64,000 nt of DNA from Paracoccus sp. (in: a-proteobacteria) (GTDB lineage: Bacteria > Pseudomonadota > Alphaproteobacteria > Rhodobacterales > Rhodobacteraceae): assembly GCF_030538755.1 (NCBI RefSeq), contig NZ_JAUNTJ010000004.1, forward strand, positions 124,001-188,000, read 5' to 3'. The notes below the pieces were generated by a model. It worked only from the letters and a program-made list of their open reading frames with translations, did not search any database and had not been told where the DNA came from. Shown piece after piece: positions 50,292 to 59,517 of the stretch (positions are counted from its first letter, which is position 1; the number at the start of each line of letters is the position of its first letter). The position numbers and the translations under genes were made by a program.

Positions 50292-52088
50292 ATGCTGAAA
50301 CCATGGAGCGAGGCGCAGCCAAGGCTGGTCGAGGTCGCGGCGGGGCGCGCAGCCGCCGATCTGGTGATCCGCGGCGGGGCCTGGGTCAACGTCCACACGC
50401 GCGAAGTGGTGGGCGGGCAGGACATCGCCATCGCCGACGGGCGCATCGCCTGCGTGCTGCCCGATGCCTCGGCCAATATCGGCCCGGATACGCAAGTGAT
50501 CGAGGCCGCCGGGCGTTTCATGCTGCCCGGCCTGATTGATGCGCATATGCATATCGAATCGGGGATGCTGACCCCTGCCGGTTTTGCCGCCGCCGTCATC
50601 CCGCATGGCACGACGACGATCTTTCACGACCCGCACGAGATCGCCAATGTGATGGGGCCAGCGGGCGTGCGGCTGATGCGCGATGAAAGCGTGATCCAGC
50701 CGATCAACATCCTGACCCAGATGCCCAGTTGCGCGCCATCCGCCCCCGATCTGGAAACCACCGGCCACCCGATCACCAAAGGCGATGTGGCGCAGGCCAT
50801 GGGCTGGGACGGGATCGTGGGTCTGGGCGAGATGATGAACTTTCCCGCCGTGATCGCCGGTGATGGCCAGATGCTGGCCGAGATCGCCGCCACCCGCGCG
50901 GCGGGCAAGGTCGTGGGCGGCCATTACGCCAGCCCCGATCTGGGCCGCAACTTTGCCGCCTATGTCGCAGGCGGCGCGCAGGACGACCATGAAACCACGA
51001 CCGAAGCGCAGGGGATTGCCCGCGTCCGTCAGGGCATGGCCTGCATGATGCGGCTGGGGTCGGCCTGGTATGACGTGGAATCGCAGATCACCGCGATCAC
51101 CGAACGCGGGCTTGATCCACGCGGCTTTATGCTTTGCACCGATGACAGCCATTCGGGAACTCTGGTGCATGAGGGGCATATGAACCGGGTGGTGCGGCAC
51201 GCGATTGACTGCGGCTGCGATCCGCTGATTGCGATCCAGATGGCGACGCTCAACACCGCCACGCATTTCGGGCTGGCGCATGAGTTGGGGTCGATCACGC
51301 CGGGGCGGCGGGCGGATGTGATCCTGACCTCGGATCTGACGCGGCTGCCGGTGGAGCTGGTGATCGCACAGGGCCGCGTGGTGGCGCAGGACGGCGCGCT
51401 GCTGGTGGATTGCCCGCGCATCGACTGGCCCGATACGGCGCGGCAATCGGTGCGGCTGGGGCGGCGGCTGAATGCGGACGATTTCGCCGCCCGCGCCAAG
51501 GGCGACCGCGCGCGGGTTCGCGTGATCGGCGTCGTGGAAAATCAGGCCCCAACACGGGCGCTGACGCTGGATCTGCCCGTCAGGGACGGCGTGATCGAAC
51601 CCGAAGGCGATGTAGCCTGCCTGTCGCTGGTCGAGCGTCACCACGGCAGCGGAGCCGTGACGAACGGCTTTGTGTCGGGCTTTGGCTGGCAGGGGCGCAT
51701 GGCGCTTGCCTCGACCGTGGCGCATGACAGCCATCACATCATCGTCGCCGGCACCTGCCGCGAAACCATGGCGGCGGCGGTGGCACATCTGGCCACGCTT
51801 CAGGGCGGCGTCACCCTGTGGCGCGACGGGGCGGAACTGGCCACCGTGCCGCTGCCGATCGCCGGGCTGATGTCGGACGCCCCCGCCCCCAAGGTCGCCG
51901 CCGCCGCACAGGCGCTGACGCAGGCGATGCGGGATTGCGGCTGCACCCTGAACAACGCCTTCATGCAGCATTCACTGCTGGCGCTGGTGGTGATCCCGGA
52001 ACTGCGTATCTCGGACAAGGGGATCGTTGACGTGACGCGGTTTCAGGTAGTGGATCTGCTGGCCCCCGACGAACCGGGAAGCGGGTGA
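50292..52088 (+). CDS. ade: Adenine deaminase
   Basis: 598 residues, the usual length of the Ade amidohydrolase family. Metal ligands are in LIDAHMHIESGML near residue 90, HPHEIAN-type block TIFHDPHEIANV, and TDDSHSG near 285. It converts adenine to hypoxanthine for purine salvage. AAAAGGAGG lies 8 bases before the ATG. Its last 46 bases overlap the convergent glycosyltransferase gene. Confidence 0.93.
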   Translation: MLKPWSEAQPRLVEVAAGRAAADLVIRGGAWVNVHTREVVGGQDIAIADGRIACVLPDASANIGPDTQVIEAAGRFMLPGLIDAHMHIESGMLTPAGFAAAVIPHGTTTIFHDPHEIANVMGPAGVRLMRDESVIQPINILTQMPSCAPSAPDLETTGHPITKGDVAQAMGWDGIVGLGEMMNFPAVIAGDGQMLAEIAATRAAGKVVGGHYASPDLGRNFAAYVAGGAQDDHETTTEAQGIARVRQGMACMMRLGSAWYDVESQITAITERGLDPRGFMLCTDDSHSGTLVHEGHMNRVVRHAIDCGCDPLIAIQMATLNTATHFGLAHELGSITPGRRADVILTSDLTRLPVELVIAQGRVVAQDGALLVDCPRIDWPDTARQSVRLGRRLNADDFAARAKGDRARVRVIGVVENQAPTRALTLDLPVRDGVIEPEGDVACLSLVERHHGSGAVTNGFVSGFGWQGRMALASTVAHDSHHIIVAGTCRETMAAAVAHLATLQGGVTLWRDGAELATVPLPIAGLMSDAPAPKVAAAAQALTQAMRDCGCTLNNAFMQHSLLALVVIPELRISDKGIVDVTRFQVVDLLAPDEPGSG

Positions 52089-53107
52089 CCGATCAGTTTT
52101 TCGGCCTCGGGGCACCAATCCACAACACCATGTTGCAGCATGACCGTCGGATCAGGGTTATGCCCGGTAATGAACGGCGCAAAGCTGAGATCACTGTTAT
52201 CGGCAAAAGCCTTGGCGCGGCTTTCGGCCTCATTATGGCTTAGCCGCTTTTGTTCGATCAGTTTCTGTTCACGCTGAACCACGCCACCGGCAAATTTGTA
52301 ATGATGAAGAATGCCGGTAAAGCTGGGGCAACGCAGGCCGGTTGTGACATGCGGATGAGCCATCGGATCAATGTTTCCCGACATCTTGAACAAGGGATGC
52401 TTAATCAGGCAGCAGTTTTCGCCAAATACCTGCCGTCTGATACCGCCAAACAGAATGGGCAGACCGACACCGGAAATCTGGTTTTGTTGCAGGAAATAGG
52501 CCAGAGGCGCATCAGCGGATGAATAATCATAACTTTCGATCCCATCCAGGCTATAGCCGGAAAACGCCTTGCGCACCTGTGAAAACGGCACCGTTTCATC
52601 GTAATTCCTGACCGGATCGGACGGGACCATTTCCAGCATATAGGAAATCATTCCGCTATACCCGCCCGCATCCAGCCGCCGGACCAGATCATGCAGGGAA
52701 ACTTTGTCAGAATGCGGATAGTCGAAAATCTCATCGCAATCTATTGCCAACCGCCAGCCACCCTTCAGATATTCCGTAACAGCAAGCCGGCGGATATATT
52801 TCTGATAATCCCGAAAAGAGGCCGAACAGACCGCAACAGTCGTATTCGGCAAGGATGACGCAATCTCGACCGAGCTATCGGTCGATTCATTATCCACATA
52901 AACAACGTGATCGACACCCATCTGGCGATGATACCGAACGCATTCTTCAAGGAAATAGGCGTTGTTCCGCCCCAAAAGGACAAGCCCGATCTGGTCTTTA
53001 CCAAGCGTAACCTGCCTTGGCCCAGATATATGGCGAAACGTCTTGCGCAGTTGACGGCGGCGGTGCGCCTCGACCATGGCGCGATAAGCATCACCGACTA
53101 TGGACAT
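52043..53107 (-). CDS. Glycosyltransferase family 2-like protein, low GC
   Basis: 354 residues with the PF13704-type glycosyltransferase pattern: LVLLGRNNAYFLEECVRYH, HVVYVDNESTDSS and the Asp-rich RLAIDCDEIFDY. The C-terminal half contains CPSFTGILHHYKFA. It probably adds a sugar to a surface glycan; acceptor unknown. Two 60-base samples (52681 and 52861) are 45% and 47% GC by hand count, against 73% for a sample in ade (51421), which suggests acquisition. The 3' end overlaps ade by 46 bases. Confidence 0.78.
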   Translation of the reverse strand: MSIVGDAYRAMVEAHRRRQLRKTFRHISGPRQVTLGKDQIGLVLLGRNNAYFLEECVRYHRQMGVDHVVYVDNESTDSSVEIASSLPNTTVAVCSASFRDYQKYIRRLAVTEYLKGGWRLAIDCDEIFDYPHSDKVSLHDLVRRLDAGGYSGMISYMLEMVPSDPVRNYDETVPFSQVRKAFSGYSLDGIESYDYSSADAPLAYFLQQNQISGVGLPILFGGIRRQVFGENCCLIKHPLFKMSGNIDPMAHPHVTTGLRCPSFTGILHHYKFAGGVVQREQKLIEQKRLSHNEAESRAKAFADNSDLSFAPFITGHNPDPTVMLQHGVVDWCPEAEKLIGHPLPGSSGASRSTT

Positions 53108-53232
53108 CCAGATTTACCCTCTATCAGACACGGCGCTTTATCTGCGCATTACAACATAACAGAAACCTGCTCATGGCGCCGGACTATAACCAGATGTTGC
53201 CATACAGGAAAGCCGCAACCTCTCTGCCCGGT

Positions 53233-54168
53233 TCACTGCATCCGCTTGGTCGTGCTTTGCCGCTGCATCCGCCGCCGCGCACCTGCCTGCCGGACCAGCG
53301 CGACGGAATAGATCACCAGCGAGGCCCAGATCATCGGAAAGGCGATCATCTGCGCGCCGCGGAAGGTTTCGCCAAAGACGAAAACGGCGGTCAGAAAGAT
53401 CATCGTCGGCGCGATATATTGCAACACGCCCATGGTGGACAGCCGCACCTGCTTGGCCGCGTTGGCATACATCAGCAGCGGGATCGCCGTCACCGGGCCA
53501 CAGCCCAGCAGAAACAGCGTATCATGCCAGCCTGTCGCGGCGAAATGCGCCTGCCCCTGCGCCATCTGCCACAGCGCATAGCCTGATGCCAGCGGCAGCA
53601 GCAGCAAGACCTCCATCGTAAAGCCCTGATTGGGGCCAAGCGGCAGGCGGCGCTTGAAATAGGCGTAAAAGCCCCAGCTGAAGGTCAGCCCCAGCGCAAC
53701 CAAGGGCAACCGCCCGGCCGAAACCGTCAGCACCAGAACCGCCAGCGCCGCCAGTGCGATGGCTGCCATCTGCATCCGGCCCAACCGCTCGCCCAGCAGG
53801 GTGGCACCCAGAAAGACGCTGAACAGCGGGTTGATATAGTAACCCAAGGCGGCCTCAAGCGCGCGGTCATTGGCGATGGACCAGACATAGATCAGCCAGT
53901 TCGCCGAAATCAGCGCCGCGCAGATCGCCGCCATCGCCAGCAGACGCGGGTTTCGCAGCGCCTGCCAGACCTGCGCACCCTTGCGCTGCACCAGCAGGAC
54001 GGTCAGCGCAATCGGCAGCGACCAGATGATCCGATGCGCGATCACCTCGGCCGGAGGGATATGGGCCAGTTGCTTCATGAACAACGGCAGAAACCCCCAA
54101 AAGATATAGGTGCCGACCGCAAGGGTCAGCCCGGCCGGGGAATCGCTTTGATCGGGGGCGGCGCTCAT
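53233..54168 (-). CDS. rarD: EamA-family transporter RarD
   Basis: 311 residues with ten predicted membrane helices in two EamA repeats. The N-terminal TYIFWGFLPLFMKQLAHIP and AHRIIWSLP blocks are RarD hallmarks. RarD proteins are inner-membrane drug/metabolite transporters of unclear substrate. It is downstream of DUF1491 in the acpS-to-era gene row, 45 bases away. Confidence 0.88.
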   Translation of the reverse strand: MSAAPDQSDSPAGLTLAVGTYIFWGFLPLFMKQLAHIPPAEVIAHRIIWSLPIALTVLLVQRKGAQVWQALRNPRLLAMAAICAALISANWLIYVWSIANDRALEAALGYYINPLFSVFLGATLLGERLGRMQMAAIALAALAVLVLTVSAGRLPLVALGLTFSWGFYAYFKRRLPLGPNQGFTMEVLLLLPLASGYALWQMAQGQAHFAATGWHDTLFLLGCGPVTAIPLLMYANAAKQVRLSTMGVLQYIAPTMIFLTAVFVFGETFRGAQMIAFPMIWASLVIYSVALVRQAGARRRMQRQSTTKRMQ

Positions 54169-54213
54169 CCCGGCACGCTAGCGGCAGGCTGCGACAGACG
54201 CCATGGCCAAACG

Positions 54214-54549
54214 TCAGCCCAGCCCCGGCTGATTCAGCAAGGTGGTGCCGTCGCGGCTTTCGATCTCGATCACCCACAGGTCGGGGTCAAATCCGCGCTG
54301 GCGGGCGATGGCGGCATCGACCTCGCGTTCGGGGCCGCCCGCCATCTGCGACCAGATGCGCGCGCCGCTGTCCAGATCGTATTCGCGCGCCCACAGATCG
54401 GCGCTACCATCCAGCCGGGCGCATTTCACCAGCACCGCGCCCGCCGTAGCATCACCGCGCGCCAGCACATAGGCCGGGATATGCGCCTGCCCCAGCCGCG
54501 CCAGATAGGCCGACACCCACAGCCCCGCAGCCAGCCGCGCCTCAACCAT
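54214..54549 (-). CDS. DUF1491 family protein
   Basis: 111 residues: MVEARLAAGLWVSAYLARLG, ARGDATAGAVLVK, then a C-terminal DPDLWVIEIESRDG. Length and motifs fit DUF1491, an alphaproteobacterial family of unknown function. The start overlaps the era stop by 8 bases (ATGGTTGA), so it is translated with Era. Confidence 0.83.
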   Translation of the reverse strand: MVEARLAAGLWVSAYLARLGQAHIPAYVLARGDATAGAVLVKCARLDGSADLWAREYDLDSGARIWSQMAGGPEREVDAAIARQRGFDPDLWVIEIESRDGTTLLNQPGLG

Positions 54550-55462
54550 CGCCGTCGCGGAAATCCAGCCCCATCTCGGAATAACGCTCGGCCTCGTCCA
54601 GCCAGTTCTCGCGCACCCGCACTTGCAGGAACAGATGGACACGGCGGCCCATGAACTCTTCCAGCTCGATGCGGGCGGCCTGACTGACGGCCTTGATCGT
54701 CTCGCCGCCCTTGCCCAGCACGATGCCCTTGTGGCCGGGGCGGGCGACATAGATCACCTGATCGACACGGGCCGAGCCATCCTGCCGTTCTTCCCACGCC
54801 TCGGTCTCGACGGTCAGCTGATAGGGGATTTCCTCGTGCAGCCGCAGGGTCAGCTTTTCGCGGGTCATTTCCGCAGCGATCATACGCATGGGCAGATCGG
54901 CGATCTGATCCTCGGGGTAAAGCCACGGGCCGGCCGGCATCTGTTCCGCCAGCCACGCGCGCAGATCATCACAGCCATGCCCGCGCTCCGCCGATACCAT
55001 AAAGGTGCGGGTGAACGGAAAGGCCGCGTTCATCTTGTCGGCCAAAGCCAGCAGCGCCTCGGCCTTGACCCGGTCGATCTTGTTGATGACCAGCGCGACG
55101 GTGCGACCCTTGCCGCGTTCCATCATCGCATCCAGAATCCGCTCAACCCCATCGGTCAGCCCCCGATGCGCCTCGATCAGCAGACAAACCACATCGGCAT
55201 CCTCGGCCCCGCCCCATGCCGCCGCGACCATGGAACGATCCAGCCGCCGCCTTGGCCGGAAAATCCCCGGAGTATCCACGAACACGATCTGGGCATTCCC
55301 CTCGATCGCAATGCCGCGGATGCGCGCGCGCGTGGTCTGAACCTTATGGGTGACAATCGACACCTTGGCGCCGACCATCTGGTTCAGCAAAGTGGATTTG
55401 CCCGCATTCGGTTCGCCGATCAGCGCCACAAAACCGGCGCGGCTTTCAACCTTCTCATCCAT
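54542..55462 (-). CDS. era: GTPase Era
   Basis: 306 residues. G1 GEPNAGKSTLLNQ, G2/G3 VDTPGIF, G4 NKID, and a C-terminal KH domain with GHKGIVLGKGGETIKAV. Era binds the 3' end of 16S rRNA during 30S assembly. The start at 55462 (MDEKVES) was preferred over a longer frame that runs into the intergenic element between rnc and era. Confidence 0.95.
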   Translation of the reverse strand: MDEKVESRAGFVALIGEPNAGKSTLLNQMVGAKVSIVTHKVQTTRARIRGIAIEGNAQIVFVDTPGIFRPRRRLDRSMVAAAWGGAEDADVVCLLIEAHRGLTDGVERILDAMMERGKGRTVALVINKIDRVKAEALLALADKMNAAFPFTRTFMVSAERGHGCDDLRAWLAEQMPAGPWLYPEDQIADLPMRMIAAEMTREKLTLRLHEEIPYQLTVETEAWEERQDGSARVDQVIYVARPGHKGIVLGKGGETIKAVSQAARIELEEFMGRRVHLFLQVRVRENWLDEAERYSEMGLDFRDGDG

Positions 55463-55476
55463 CAGCCCACCCGTCC

Positions 55477-55529
55477 CATCTTTGGTCCCTAAATATCCTC
55501 TGGGGGTCCGGGGGGCGAAGCGCCCCCGG
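55477..55529. repeat. GC hairpin plus inverted GAGGATATTT/GGACCAAAGAT element
   Basis: ATCTTTGGTCC-CT-AAATATCCTC (55479-55500) is the inverted form of the element at 38642-38662. Next to it GGGGGCG (55511-55517), loop AAG, CGCCCCC (55521-55527) forms a strong hairpin. It separates rnc from era and may partly end the upstream transcript. Confidence 0.7.
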
Positions 55530-55544
55530 TTGCAACGCCGCCGC

Positions 55545-56228
55545 TCACCCCGCCACCTGCGCCAGCAAAGCCGCCGCCGCAGCCTGTTCCACGCCGCGCT
55601 TGGCACCGGCCCCCTGAGCATCGGCGCTGCGGCCATCGGCCAGCGTCACGGTGATGCGGAACACCGGGGCGTGGTCCGGCCCCTCGCGCCCGGTCTGTTC
55701 ATAGACCGGCGGCGGCATCCCCTGCGCCTGCGCCCATTCCTGCAAGGCGGTCTTGGCGTCACGGGCATCGGCGGCCACGTTGCTCAGCCGCTGGTCCCAC
55801 AGGGTCAGGATCACGTCACGGGCCGCATCCAGCCCCGCGTCCAGATATACGGCGGCCAGCACCGCCTCCATCGCATCGGCCAGCAAGGCGTCTTTGCGCC
55901 GCCCGCCCGACAGCCGCTCTGACCGGCCCAGCTTCAGCACATCGCCAAGGCCGATCTCGCGCGCAATCTCGGCACAGGTTTCGCCACGCACCAGCGCGTT
56001 CAGGCGCGGCGCAAGCTGACCCTCGCTGGCCTGACGATCGGCAGCGATCAGCGTTTCGGCGATCACCAGCCCCAGAACCCGGTCGCCCAGAAATTCAAGC
56101 CGCTGGTTATCGGGGCGGCTGGCGCTGGAAATCGACCCATGCGTCAGCGCCCGCGCCAGCAGGTCCGGCCGGGCAAAATCATGGCCCAGCCGTGCCATAA
56201 AGGCGCGCGTGTCGGCTGCGACCTTCAA
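55545..56228 (-). CDS. rnc: Ribonuclease III
   Basis: 227 residues. The RNase III signature [14 protein letters not shown] holds catalytic Glu and Asp, with the second pair in [15 protein letters not shown] double-stranded RNA-binding domain fills the last 70 residues ([13 protein letters not shown]). It processes rRNA precursors and cuts structured mRNAs. It overlaps lepB by ATGA. Confidence 0.95.
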   Translation of the reverse strand: MKVAADTRAFMARLGHDFARPDLLARALTHGSISSASRPDNQRLEFLGDRVLGLVIAETLIAADRQASEGQLAPRLNALVRGETCAEIAREIGLGDVLKLGRSERLSGGRRKDALLADAMEAVLAAVYLDAGLDAARDVILTLWDQRLSNVAADARDAKTALQEWAQAQGMPPPVYEQTGREGPDHAPVFRITVTLADGRSADAQGAGAKRGVEQAAAAALLAQVAG

Positions 56229-57019
56229 CGCACCGCCTTGAAGAAACGATCCGACCGCCAGGTCCAGAAATACAACAACGAGTTGCCCGCGGATGAAAAC
56301 ATGATCCGGTCGGCACGGCCGATCAGATATTCCGCCGGAACAAAGCCCACGCCGCCGGTGATGGCACCAAAGCGCGAATCCTCGGAATTGTCACGGTTAT
56401 CGCCCATAAAGAAATACTGCCCCTCGGGGACGGTAAAGACCGGCGTGTCATCGGCGATCCAGCCATCGCGGATGTTCAGCACGTCATGGGCCACCCCGTT
56501 GGGCAGAGTTTCCGTGAACCGCTGATATTCGCAGGCACCGCCGGGCGGCACCGGATCATTGGCGCAGGCCGGCACCAGACGCTGCGGCCCCTGCGGCTCT
56601 TTGATTTCGGTGAAGGTGCCGTTGGGCACCTGCGGCACCTCTTGCCCGTTGATCCACACGCGCCCGCCGCGCATCTGCACGGTATCGCCGGGCATCCCGA
56701 TCAGCCGCTTGATGAAATCGACATTGCGCGAGGGATGACGGAACACCACCACATCGCCGCGCACCGGGTCGCTGGCCAGAATGCGGCCCGAAATGGGGCA
56801 CAGCGAAAACGGGCAGGAATGCCGGGAATAGCCATAGGCCATCTTGTTCACGAACAGGAAATCCCCGATCAGCAGCGTGTCCTTCATGCTGCCCGACGGA
56901 ATCCAGAACGGTTGAAAGAACAGCGTGCGAAAGATCCCCGCGATCACCAGCGCCCAAAAGATGGTGCGGATCGTTTCGATGATGCCGCCTTCGTTACGGG
57001 CGGTGCTGCGGTCTGCCAT
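56225..57019 (-). CDS. lepB: Signal peptidase I
   Basis: 264 residues with one membrane helix (about 15-35). The catalytic Ser is in [10 protein letters not shown], the Lys in [11 protein letters not shown], and the late [11 protein letters not shown] block is present. Cys residues in [15 protein letters not shown] suggest a periplasmic disulfide. It cleaves signal peptides of exported proteins. The start at 57019 has AAGGA upstream; an ATG eleven codons earlier is possible. Confidence 0.94.
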   Translation of the reverse strand: MADRSTARNEGGIIETIRTIFWALVIAGIFRTLFFQPFWIPSGSMKDTLLIGDFLFVNKMAYGYSRHSCPFSLCPISGRILASDPVRGDVVVFRHPSRNVDFIKRLIGMPGDTVQMRGGRVWINGQEVPQVPNGTFTEIKEPQGPQRLVPACANDPVPPGGACEYQRFTETLPNGVAHDVLNIRDGWIADDTPVFTVPEGQYFFMGDNRDNSEDSRFGAITGGVGFVPAEYLIGRADRIMFSSAGNSLLYFWTWRSDRFFKAVR

Positions 57020-57073
57020 GTTCTGCGGTCCTTTCCGGTTCCCGACCGTCATGGGGCGGCGGGCCGGGCAAAG

Positions 57074-57481
57074 TCAAGCGCCGGGCAGCGGCAGCGCCTC
57101 GATCACGACGAAAGCCTGCGCCCAGGGGTGGTCGTCGGTCAGGGTAACATGAACCACGGCCCGATGGCCCGGCGGGGTCATATCGGCCAGCCGCACCGCC
57201 GCCCATCCGGTCAGGACCATCACCGGCTGCCCGGTGTCCAGATTGCCAACCGCCATATCGCGCCACGCGATCCCCATGCGCAGCCCGGTGCCAAGCGCCT
57301 TGGAGCAGGCCTCTTTCGCGGCCCAGCGTTTGGCCAGCGTCGCGGCTTCATGCGCGCGCGACCGCGCACGGGACAGTTCGCGTTCGGTAAACACCCGGTT
57401 ACGAAAACGGTCGCCATGGCGATCCAGCACCGCCGCAATACGGTCGATGTTGCACAGATCGGTGCCGATACCAAGAATCAT
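57074..57481 (-). CDS. acpS: Holo-[acyl-carrier-protein] synthase
   Basis: 135 residues. Metal/CoA-binding [15 protein letters not shown] at the start and [12 protein letters not shown] in the middle are AcpS signatures. It transfers 4'-phosphopantetheine from CoA to ACP. It overlaps the preceding hypothetical gene by ATGA and precedes lepB. Confidence 0.94.
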   Translation of the reverse strand: MILGIGTDLCNIDRIAAVLDRHGDRFRNRVFTERELSRARSRAHEAATLAKRWAAKEACSKALGTGLRMGIAWRDMAVGNLDTGQPVMVLTGWAAVRLADMTPPGHRAVVHVTLTDDHPWAQAFVVIEALPLPGA

Positions 57482-57951
57482 GGCCCGGCTGTCCGGGTCA
57501 GCCGCGCCGTGATCTGGCCGGTTGCCTGATTGATGGTCACGCTCAGCGTGGCAGGGGCGCCGCTGCCGGTTTCGGGCACAGAGGTTTGTGCCGGCATCGT
57601 CACCTCCAGCCCCTTGGCCGGGTCATAGGTCACGCTGCGCGCCGGGAAATCCAGCGCATAAAAGCCCGCGGGCCAGCCGCCCGCCTCGGCGCGGCTCAGC
57701 GAAACGACGCGGCATTGCCGGGCCTGCGCCTCGTCATAGGGGGGCGACAGGATCAGCAGATGAACCGAGGCCGCCGCCGGTTCGATACTGTCGATCTGCG
57801 CCAGCCGCACCGCGCCATCGGCATAGCTGGCGGACATCTGTTCCCACGGCTCGGCAATCGCTTCGGCCCGCGTCCACGCGCCGCAGGGGTTCACCGATTG
57901 CGCGGCGGCGGGCAGCGTGGTCAGGGCAAGGGCCAGTGCAAAGCGGATCAC
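57478..57951 (-). CDS. Hypothetical exported protein between pdxJ and acpS
   Basis: 157 residues. A signal peptide ([19 protein letters not shown]) leads to a mature ~137-residue protein with Cys in VNPCGAW and ARQCRVV, possibly a disulfide. I do not recognise a family. The GTG start at 57951 overlaps the pdxJ stop (GTGA) and the stop overlaps acpS (ATGA), so the gene is coupled on both sides. Confidence 0.7.
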   Translation of the reverse strand: MIRFALALALTTLPAAAQSVNPCGAWTRAEAIAEPWEQMSASYADGAVRLAQIDSIEPAAASVHLLILSPPYDEAQARQCRVVSLSRAEAGGWPAGFYALDFPARSVTYDPAKGLEVTMPAQTSVPETGSGAPATLSVTINQATGQITARLTRTAGP

Positions 57952-58682
57952 GAACGCGCCTCGTCCATGCAGCGGCGCATCTGGCGGATGGCCTGATCCA
58001 GTCCGGTGAACACCGATTCCGCGATCAGGAAATGGCCGATGTTCAATTCGGCGATCTGCGGAATCGCGGCGATGGGGCCGACGGTGGCAAAGGTCAGGCC
58101 GTGGCCTGCGTGGACCTCTAGCCCCAGATCCGCCGCCAGCGCCGCGCCGTCGCGCAGACCGGTCAGTTCGGCATCGCGGCGGGCGGTGTCGCCCTCGGTA
58201 TCGAAGTCGCAATAGGCGCCGGTATGCAGTTCCACCACCGCCGCGCCGATTCGCGCCGCCGCCTGAATCTGCGCCGGCTCATGGCCGATGAACAGCGACA
58301 CCCGGCTGCCCGCATCCCGCAGCGGTGCGATGAAATCGGCCATGCGCGTTTCCTGCCCGGCGACGTCCAGCCCGCCCTCGGTCGTGCGCTCTTCGCGTTT
58401 TTCGGGGACGATGCAGACCGCATGAGGCCGATGCCGCAGCGCGATGGCCTGCATTTCCGCCGTCGCCGCCATTTCCAGATTCAGCGGCAGGCGCAGCTCG
58501 CGCATCAGCGCATCAATATCGGCATCGGTAATGTGGCGGCGATCCTCGCGCAGATGGGCGGTGATGCCATCCGCGCCCGCCTGTTCGGCCAGCCGGGCGG
58601 CGCGCAAGGGATCGGGCCAAGGCGTGCCGCGCGCGTTACGGATCGTGGCCACATGGTCGATATTGACGCCAAGACGCAGCAT
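57948..58682 (-). CDS. pdxJ: Pyridoxine 5'-phosphate synthase
   Basis: 244 residues. The N-terminal [18 protein letters not shown] and the [12 protein letters not shown] block are PdxJ hallmarks, as is the late VHAGHGLTF. It condenses 1-deoxyxylulose 5-phosphate with aminoacetone 3-phosphate to make vitamin B6. It heads the pdxJ-hypothetical-acpS-lepB-rnc unit. Confidence 0.96.
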   Translation of the reverse strand: MLRLGVNIDHVATIRNARGTPWPDPLRAARLAEQAGADGITAHLREDRRHITDADIDALMRELRLPLNLEMAATAEMQAIALRHRPHAVCIVPEKREERTTEGGLDVAGQETRMADFIAPLRDAGSRVSLFIGHEPAQIQAAARIGAAVVELHTGAYCDFDTEGDTARRDAELTGLRDGAALAADLGLEVHAGHGLTFATVGPIAAIPQIAELNIGHFLIAESVFTGLDQAIRQMRRCMDEARS

Positions 58683-58713
58683 AAGATCACCTTTTCCCAG
58701 ATTTGCGGGCAGA

Positions 58714-59517
58714 TTAGCCGCTCAATTCCGTCTGCGCCACCCACCAGCCGGGGCGGCGCAGCGCATCCGCCGCCGCCCGTGCCTGCGCCGGGGTGTCGAA
58801 CAGGCCAAAGCATGTCGCGCCCGACCCCGACATGCGCGCCAGCCGCGCGCCCGTGGCCGTCAGCGCATCCAGCACATCGCCGATGGCGGGGGCAATGCGG
58901 ATCGCGGGCGCTTGCAGATCGTTGCGGCAGGCGGCGGCAAAGCGGATCAGCCCCTCGGCATCGCGCCAGTCGGGCGCAGGCATGGGTGGGTTGTCGCGGC
59001 GGTCCAGCGCGGCAAACACGGCGGGGGTCGCCACCGCCACGCCGGGATTGACCAGCACCACCGGCACCGGCGGGATGGCGGGAACCGGGTCCAGCATCTC
59101 GCCCACGCCGCGCATCCGGGCGGGGCGGCCGGCCAGACAGACCGGCACATCCGCGCCCAGCCGTTCCGGCGAAGCGGGCAGCGCCAGCCCCTGCCGGGCA
59201 AAGCCGCGCAGCACCGCCGCCGCATCGGCAGAACCACCGCCGATGCCGCTGGCCACGGGCAGGTTCTTGGTCAGCCGGATCGCCGCATCCCCGCCGATGG
59301 CGCGGGCCGCGCGCAGGCACAGGTTGTCATCGCCCGCACCCAGCCCCGGCGCGAAGGGGCCGTCGATGCGCAGCGACAAAGCGCCGGACGACAGCGCAAT
59401 CACATCGCCCACTCTGGCAAACACCACCAGCGAATCCAGCAGGTGATAGCCGTCGCCGCGCCGCCCGGTCACATGCAGCGTCAGGTTCAGCTTGGCGGGC
59501 GCGGGTTCCGTCAGCAT
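58714..59517 (-). CDS. ispE: 4-diphosphocytidyl-2-C-methyl-D-erythritol kinase
   Basis: 267 residues, GHMP kinase. [15 protein letters not shown] at the start, the ATP loop [17 protein letters not shown] and the C-terminal [12 protein letters not shown] are all present. It acts in the MEP isoprenoid pathway, upstream of the ubiquinone side chain made by ddsA. Its start shares one base with the stop of the TPR gene (TGATG). Confidence 0.95.
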   Translation of the reverse strand: MLTEPAPAKLNLTLHVTGRRGDGYHLLDSLVVFARVGDVIALSSGALSLRIDGPFAPGLGAGDDNLCLRAARAIGGDAAIRLTKNLPVASGIGGGSADAAAVLRGFARQGLALPASPERLGADVPVCLAGRPARMRGVGEMLDPVPAIPPVPVVLVNPGVAVATPAVFAALDRRDNPPMPAPDWRDAEGLIRFAAACRNDLQAPAIRIAPAIGDVLDALTATGARLARMSGSGATCFGLFDTPAQARAAADALRRPGWWVAQTELSG

